64,000 nucleotides of DNA from Steromphala cineraria (lineage: Eukaryota; Mollusca; Gastropoda; Trochida; Trochidae). Both the position numbers and the translations under genes were made by a program. Positions within the stretch are counted from its first letter, which is position 1. Each line of letters begins with the position of its first letter. Under the pieces are notes generated by a model. It worked only from the letters and a program-made list of their open reading frames with translations. It had not been told where the DNA came from and searched no databases. Positions 58,960 to 64,000 of the stretch are shown in pieces. The stretch is from contig OU744728.1 in the NCBI GenBank assembly GCA_916613615.1, positions 32,627,950 through 32,691,949 on the forward strand, given 5' to 3'.

Positions 58960-59056
58960 TATATAATCCTCACTAGTCAAGAAGTCTATACTTTTGTCTG
59001 TAATTTCATACGTACAGACGTTGCCCAATATTATATCCTCCGCTTTGTACTAAACA

Positions 59057-59262
59057 AGTAATTTTATTAAAATCTAAATATTTTAGATATTTATAATACC
59101 TTTCTCAACTTAACATAAGTTGCTATACTTACCATACTCGATGAGAAATGGACAGTACGTGAAGTTTTCAAAAGAAGTCCAAGTAAGCTGCCCCAGCTCA
59201 CTACGCGTGAGCGGGATTGTCCTATCCATGGAAAGAAAGTAGTCCAAAACCACTTCTTGGTA
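59057..59262. repeat. DIRS 2 left inverted terminal repeat
   Basis: CTCAACTTAACATAAGTTGC ... TCCATGGAAAGAAAGTAG is the inverse of 63843-64000, about 90% alike by eye. The outer part (59058-59113) is repeated in inverse at 59323-59375. Confidence 0.85.
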
Positions 59263-59322
59263 TGAACCAAACAGCAGAAATCCAACGAAGTCCGTAGGGG
59301 AGGCCGGGCGGGAGTTTACCTT

Positions 59323-59406
59323 TAAGTTGAGGTAGGTATTATAAATATCTAAAATATTTAGATTTTAATGAATTTTAACCCTACCTCAACTTAACATAAC
59401 TTGCTA
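59323..59406. repeat. DIRS 2 internal complementary region
   Basis: AAGTTGAGGTAGGTATTATA... (59323-59375) is the inverse of the left outer end; ACCCTACCTCAACTTAAC... (59378-59406) is the inverse of the right outer end. Confidence 0.8.
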
Positions 59407-59600
59407 CTGATCCGACAGCAGGGAGGAGGGAGGACGAGTCAAGCGTAGAAAAGCAGGTCCCCAGAGACATCCTCCCAGAGGGGCGCCCGAGCAGCAGCTG
59501 CACAGAGAAGCAGACGGTGAACCCCATAGTGTTGCCAACAACGAAACAACTCAACAAGTGCATTAGTGAGAGGTAACGAAGTAAAAGCGTTCAGCTTACC

Positions 59601-59905
59601 CTACTTGGACGTTGGGGCAGCTAGCTGTTGGGCTACCACCAACGGTCCAAAGGATTGCAGACCCTCCACGTCCTCGACGGCTAGGTCCTGGAGGTAGTGG
59701 GAGGCAAAAACAGTGGTAGATCTCCAGAAGCAGCCCTCCATGATCGCTGAAACAGAGCAGTTACGGTGCAAGGCAATCGTAGACGCAAGTGCTCTTATTT
59801 CGTGAGGGTTGCTGGCAACAGGATGAGGCAGGCCGGAAGCGTCGTATGCAGCCAGGATGACGATCCGGAGCCACAGTGAGAGGGTGTTCTTGGTCACCTC
59901 GCGGT
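59601..59905 (-). pseudogene. DIRS 2 tyrosine recombinase, C-terminal remnant
   Basis: About 100 residues: REVTKNTLSLWLRIVILAAY, then NPHEIRALASTIALHR (HxxR box), EGCFWRSTTVFASHYLQDLA with the Trp and nucleophile Tyr. The N-terminal domain and first catalytic Arg/Lys are absent; RNase H DNA runs directly into this remnant at about 59905. So the copy cannot encode a working recombinase. Confidence 0.8.
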
Positions 59906-60358
59906 GGGTGGAAAAGCGTACGCGTCCAGATTCTCCCACGACAAGGACATTGCGTCGACGGCCCACGCTGCTGGGTCCGGGAGAGGCGACACGTACACCG
60001 GAAGCTGGTGGTTCTGCTTCGTGGCGAACAGGTCTATGAGAGGACGGTGGATCTGAGCGGCGATTAGAGCGAAGGCCTCCAGGTTGAGCATCCACTCCGT
60101 GGGCGAGGGCTTGTCTGGTCTGGAGAGGGCGTCCGCGAGGACATTCCTGCAGCCTGGAATATGACGAGCCCGGATGAGGATCTGATTGTCGTCCAGCAAC
60201 TGGAAGAGCTGAAGGGCCTGATCTAGCAGCAGGGGAGAGCCCGTCGTTCCCTGGTTCTTTATGGTCCAAACGACTGTTGAGTTGTCCGAGGCCAGGAGAA
60301 GGCGGGAGCCTCGGAGAACCGGAAGCCAGTGGGACACAGCTAGGATGACTGCCTGCAT
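59894..60358 (-). pseudogene. DIRS 2 RNase H segment
   Basis: Carries EMQAVILAVSHWLP-type sequence, LLLASDNSTVVWTIKNQG (Asp), HIPGCRNVLADALSRPD (Asp of ADALSR), then the linker HRPLIDLFATKQNHQLPVYV and LDAYAFPP that in DIRS elements leads to the recombinase. The frame ends three residues later because the following recombinase N-terminus has been deleted. Confidence 0.8.
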
Positions 60359-60360
60359 CT

Positions 60361-61630
60361 CTAGGCTGTTGGAGTGCCAGGACGTCTGAGGATGCGTCCA
60401 GATGCCTGCGGTGGTCTGATCCCGAGGTGGGCTCCCCAGCCTTGGAGGGAGGCGTCCACAAAGAGCTCCTGGTCGTGTTGAAGCTTGGCAAAGAGACGCC
60501 TTCGCAGACGTTCGATCGCAGTGTCCACCATCGAAGATACTGGCTGAGGTGCGTTGGTAAGGGAATCCTGGAGGACGTGTCGTCCGACTGGATGAACGGC
60601 TTGAGGAACACCTGGAGCGGGCGGATCATCAGACGACCTCGAAGCGTGAGGGCCTGGGCAGAGGTGAGGAGGCCTAGCAGCGCCTGCCACTCTCTGAGCC
60701 ATAGAGGAGACGCCTGGGCTCGCTGGACGAAGGACTGGATCTTGATCTTGAGGGACAAACAAGAGGCCTAGGTCTGTCCTTAAGCGTCCCCCGATGAAGG
60801 TGAGGTCCTGCGAAGGCGTGAGGTTGGACTTCTCCTTGTTGACCAGCCAACCCAGCTGGTGAAGCAGGTGGAGCGCAAACGCTGACTGTCTGTGTAGAAC
60901 GTGTGACAGCGGGTTGGACATGAGGCAATCGTCGATGTACGGGTCGAAATGGATCCCTCTGAGATGGAGATATCGGCAGATGGGAGTGGTGATCCGTGTG
61001 AATAACCACGGGGCCGAGGAAATTCCAAACAGGAGGACGCTCCACTGATAGTGCTGGCCCTGGAAGATGAACCGAAGGAACTTCCTGTGAGGTGGATAGA
61101 TTGGGACGTGGAGGTATGCGTCCTGCAGGTCGAGGCTGATCATCCAATCCCTGGAACGAAGCGAAGGAAAAGAAGGGTGTCGATGGAGACCATGCGGAAG
61201 TGAGACGGGGGCTCCATGAACATCTCGTTGAATGCCGCCATGTTGTGGATCATACGGAGCTTGGTGGAATTCTTCTTCGGGACCAGGAAGATTGGCGAGT
61301 AGAACCCTGGGGCGTGTTCGGGTCCAGAGCGTTCTTGTCGAGAAGCATCTTGATGTTGTCGGCTAGAAGAACACTCTGGGCTTCGGTATACTCTCGTGCC
61401 AGGGGAGTAGAGGTCACGGGAGGAGGACAGGACAGTGGTAGCTTGTAGCCTGTCCTCAGGATGTTGGTCACGTAGGGGTCTTCCAGGACTTGCCAGTTGG
61501 GCCAGAAGATCCCCAGTCTCCCGCCTACCGGAGTGCTGTACACCGGCACGACTGGGGGCAGGAGGGCCCAGTCGCGTATGGCATCGGTATCAACGTCTGG
61601 AGTAGGGGCGCTTGTTGCCTCTACCTCCAC
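60361..61630 (-). pseudogene. DIRS 2 reverse transcriptase with frameshifts
   Basis: N-terminal VGGRLGIFWPNWQVLEDPYV at 61630-61310, then FYSPIFLVPKKNSTKLRMIH in a second frame (61310-61150), then MISLDLQDAYLHVPIY and HFDPYIDDCLMSN (YIDD box) in the 61143 frame. The thumb (LREWQALLGLLTSAQALTLR) is in the 60758 frame, and the RNase H start ELFVDASLQGWGAH again in the 61143 frame. At least three frameshifts. All core catalytic motifs survive, so decay is recent to moderate. Confidence 0.82.
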
Positions 61631-62356
61631 GGCCTCTGGAGTTGTCCTTCCCTCTAGAGGCGTTGGGACCCTGCCGCTGGTACTGGCTGGGGCCGGAACG
61701 GGAGGGCTGTTGCCGAGAGCGCTGGCGCTTGTAGAGCTTCGGTTGCGTGGAGGAGGTCTGGCGACGAAAAAACACCTGGTTGTTTACGAATAGCAAGGTC
61801 TTGAAGGCGACTTCGGACTGAGCCACAGCAGCTTGCTCCTTGAAGACCTCTGGGATCTTCCCAGCGAAGAGGGTTGGCGCGGTGGGAGGAGCATGAAGAA
61901 GAGGTTTCTTGAACTCGGTCTCCCAGGAGCACTGGTCCAGGAACCCAGCCCGTCTGAGGTGCACAGCAGAACCAAAGCCGCAACGGACGGTATCGAAAAT
62001 GCTATGGAGGGTGCGCCGCTGCCATTTGAAGACTGTGGTCTGGTGGTCGAGTCTTGAGGGGTTGTCCAGCTCCATGTCAGCCAGGAGGGCCTCCGTAGAA
62101 GAGAAGAGCATGGAGAGGGGTCTGAAGGTCCTGCAGAAAGATGCCTCCATCGCAGCGATCTTAGTGTCCTGCACCTTGTAAGCATGGGCCAGACGAGAGG
62201 CGGCTTGGCGTCGTCCAAAGAGACGGCGAGGTGATCTGCTCCGGGAACGTAGAGGAGACCTGGAGTGTCTGGAGGGACAGCGTCCCCTAGGGGGTGAAGT
62301 CGAAGGGCGCCGGCGCTGGCGCTGGTCGGAGCGCTGGTGCTCGATGCGCTGGTCAC
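61590..62356 (-). pseudogene. DIRS 2 gag C-terminal part
   Basis: Two frames together: the upstream one (62356 to about 62190) carries GLLYVPGADHLAVSLDDAK, and the downstream frame (62174-61590) carries EASFCRTFRPLSMLF, FDTVRCGFGSAVHL, FKTLLFVNNQVFFRRQ and a basic RG-rich tail (RGKDNSRGRGGRGNKR). One frameshift near 62180 separates them. The arrangement of a helical core followed by an RG-rich tail matches DIRS 1 gag. Confidence 0.7.
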
Positions 62357-62535
62357 GATGGCGCTGGTCCTGGCGCTGGTCCTTGGGCTTGGCGTTGCGC
62401 TGGTCGGTGCGCTGGTCGGTGCGCTGGTCGGTGCGCTGGTCGGTGCGCTGGTCTAGGCGCTGGTCCTGGCGGTGGTTCTGGCGCTGGTCCTGGCGGTGGT
62501 TCTGGCGGTGGTTCTGGCGCTGGTCCTGAAGCTGG
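62308..62535. repeat. 12-base GC-rich minisatellite inside DIRS 2 gag
   Basis: About 15 tandem units of GCGCTGGTCGGT and variants (GCGCTGGTCCTG, GCGGTGGTTCTG), including four consecutive identical units at 62398-62445. On the minus strand it encodes Pro/Ala/Arg repeats such as HRPAHRPAHRPA in one frame. Confidence 0.85.
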
Positions 62536-62615
62536 TCTGAAGGGGCAGGAGACGAGCAGCCAAGGCCTTGTCCAGCATGGAGAGGACAGCCTGCTCCAGG
62601 CCCAGAGGGACGGCA

Positions 62616-62936
62616 TCAGAAGGAGGAGGTTTTAGTAGGGTTCCTGGGAGGCGTAGGATCCCTGGGAACTCGTGGGGGATCCTGCATAGCTCCAGGAGGT
62701 GGAGGCGTCAGCGAGTGGCGAGAGGAGGTGGAAGACATTGAGGTGCGGCGGAGGCCCTGAAGGAAACGCTTCCGGCGAGCAGCAGCGAAGAGCAGGAAGT
62801 CCGAAGGTGAGAAAGGACGGCACTCGTCACACCGAGAGGCGATGGAGCACGTCCAAGGGAGACAGTCTGGACAGCGAGCGTGAGGGTCTCTGGCCGACTT
62901 AGCAGAGGGACACGCACTGCAGATGACTGTGGGCAT
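62616..62936 (-). pseudogene. DIRS 2 gag N-terminus
   Basis: Frame starting MPTVICSACPSAKSAR with a Cys-rich module (CSAC, CPDC, CDEC), followed by a Ser/Pro-rich tail. It parallels the Cys-rich start of DIRS 1 gag at 23950. It stops at 62616, so downstream gag is reached only in another frame. Confidence 0.7.
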
Positions 62937-63842
62937 AAATCACTGCAAAGGCAAGCAAAACAATGCCAAGAGGGTAAATACATAAGCAAGCAGAAAAGAA
63001 AAATTTTATTTTATTTTTTTTTTTTTTTGATTTAAAAATAATCCCCCGGAGAGGATAAATTAAAGCAGAGGCTTGCATGAATAGGAAAAGATAACAATAC
63101 AAAAATAAAAAATTTTCATTGAAGAAAAAAATTATTTTTAGATTTGATTCTGTATCCTTAAGAGATAAGAAAATGTATATATAGATATTATATAAAAATT
63201 AGCAGGTGCATGCATGTAAAAAACAAACCCCCGAGGGGGGTAGGTTAGAGGGGAACATGCAAGAGGTAAAAAGAACACAAAAAAAAATAATTTATAGAGA
63301 AAATTTTTTAAAATTTGGTTGTGTAGCTTTAAGAGAATTACATAGAATTATGTAGAGAAAGTTTATATATAATTGAGGGAATGATATGAATTAATTATAA
63401 TAGGAATTATAATTAAAAAATGCGTAAAGAAAAAAACCATGGGTTTTAAATATCCGAGGTTGTAACGTACCGCATTGATGCAGTGAAAAAAACGTACGTG
63501 CCAACCTGCACGTAGGCCAGGGGAAACCAACAAAGGTGTGAAGGTCGCCCATAGCAACAGGCCATGCAAGTTGGGAGAAAGTAATTAACCCATAGAAGGC
63601 CAGACATCGCAAGAGGGTGAGTGGTGCGACGCCATGTTTGTTTTGACCGTGAAAGGATCGCGAAATTACGCGAGAGATTCAGGTGATAATTAATGATCTG
63701 GAAAGATCAAAAGTGCAATAAGGACATTATGGGGCAGCAAAACAACAAGGCAAAAGGTCGAAGGAGGAAAGAACCAAAACCAAACCTTGAATTAGGGAAA
63801 TGTGAGCGAAAACAAAACATGTGTTGTCATAACATGTGAGAA
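62937..63842 (-). other. DIRS 2 5' leader region
   Basis: AT-rich, with two diverged copies of an about 190-base block (around 63035-63170 and 63222-63335), each starting with a CCCCCGGAG/CCCCCGAGG motif and ending TTAAGAGA/TTTAAGAGA. GCGACGCCATG near 63627 resembles GGGACGCCATG at the gag start of DIRS 1 (23942-23952). No ORF of note. Confidence 0.5.
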
Positions 63843-64000
63843 GCAAGAAGTGATTTTGGACTACTTTCTTTCCATGGATAGGACAATCCCGCTCACGCGT
63901 AGTGAGCTGGGGCAGCTTACTGTGACTTCTTTCGAAAACTTTGCGGTATTGTCCATTTCTCATCGAGTATGGTAAGTATAGCAACTTATGTTAAGTTGAG
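63843..64000. repeat. DIRS 2 right inverted terminal repeat (cut by window end)
   Basis: Inverse of 59104-59262, ending GCAACTTATGTTAAGTTGAG at the last base of the window. The internal complementary region predicts that GTAGGG follows directly outside. Confidence 0.85.

Larger units (their letters stand above)
59057..64000 (-). mobile_element. DIRS-type retrotransposon 2, internally deleted, runs off the window
   Basis: Left ITR (59104-59262) is the inverse of 63843-64000. An internal complementary region at 59323-59406 carries the inverse of the left outer end followed by the inverse of the right outer end, so the right end should lie only some 10-20 bases beyond 64000. Coding order on the minus strand: gag (62936 to 61590), RT (61630 to 60361, several frameshifts), RNase H (60358-59894), and only the C-terminal end of the tyrosine recombinase (59905-59601). 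GC-rich coding DNA contrasts with the AT-rich surroundings. Confidence 0.88.

Overview
The window is eukaryotic, invertebrate nuclear DNA. It is AT-rich with GC-rich islands, about 90% of it is non-coding or mobile-element DNA, and the exons of one host gene are split by multi-kilobase introns. Short tandem cores ending in ACGG/ACAG microsatellites and hairpins, arrays of TGACCTTGACCTTTGACC, and several tyrosine-recombinase retrotransposons are what I would expect in a mollusc, most likely a bivalve. The species is an inference only.

Host gene. Three exons on the minus strand (51563-51628, 45572-45698, 19306-19395) join in frame with canonical GT/AG sites. They encode the C-terminal part of TMX2, a thioredoxin-related ER transmembrane protein, ending in a KKxx ER-retrieval signal. 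The last intron is about 26.2 kb and the one before it about 5.9 kb. Upstream exons must lie beyond position 64000. Most of what follows is intron filling or 3' flank of this gene.

Tyrosine-recombinase (YR) retrotransposons, all on the minus strand and so in the same sense as TMX2. (1) 32727-37218 is an apparently intact Ngaro-type element: gag, RT-RNase H and YR ORFs are all open, and it has split direct repeats A1 ... B1-A2-(spacer)-B2 whose copies look identical. (2) 20078-24365 is a decayed DIRS-type element with inverted terminal repeats and an internal complementary region; it has lost RNase H and YR. (3) 59057 to beyond 64000 is a second DIRS-type element with long inverted terminal repeats, frameshifted gag and RT, and a YR reduced to its C-terminal end.

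Other transposons: a Ty3/gypsy relic (26443-27925), two piggyBac transposase relics (42920-44216, 54434-54757), a Tc1-like relic (53560-54325), a hAT-like element with a perfect 8-bp target duplication (25394-26402), a larger CAGGGTTC-ended element that contains the Ngaro copy (32079-38021), a TIR family ACCGTATCC... (16831-18039 and rearranged copies), three TTAA-flanked non-autonomous elements, a TA-flanked Tc1-like MITE, foldback MITEs, and one or two tRNA-derived SINEs.

Repeat modules. Much of 6.8-18.8 kb, 30.7-31.5 kb, 38.9-40.0 kb, 46.1-48.7 kb and 52.3-58.0 kb consists of short elements with different tandem cores but one shared end design: a small 5' hairpin, then a terminal motif (usually AT(A/G)YCCCCC), a tandem core, often an ACGG-type microsatellite, then a 3' hairpin whose outer arm is the inverse of the terminal motif. 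I regard this shared architecture, the Ngaro copy, and a triple CRE-ETS cluster at 20774-20832 as the most interesting signals. The stretches 1-2426, 2833-6800, 40000-40950, 44360-45570 and 48690-51560 hold little that I can identify.
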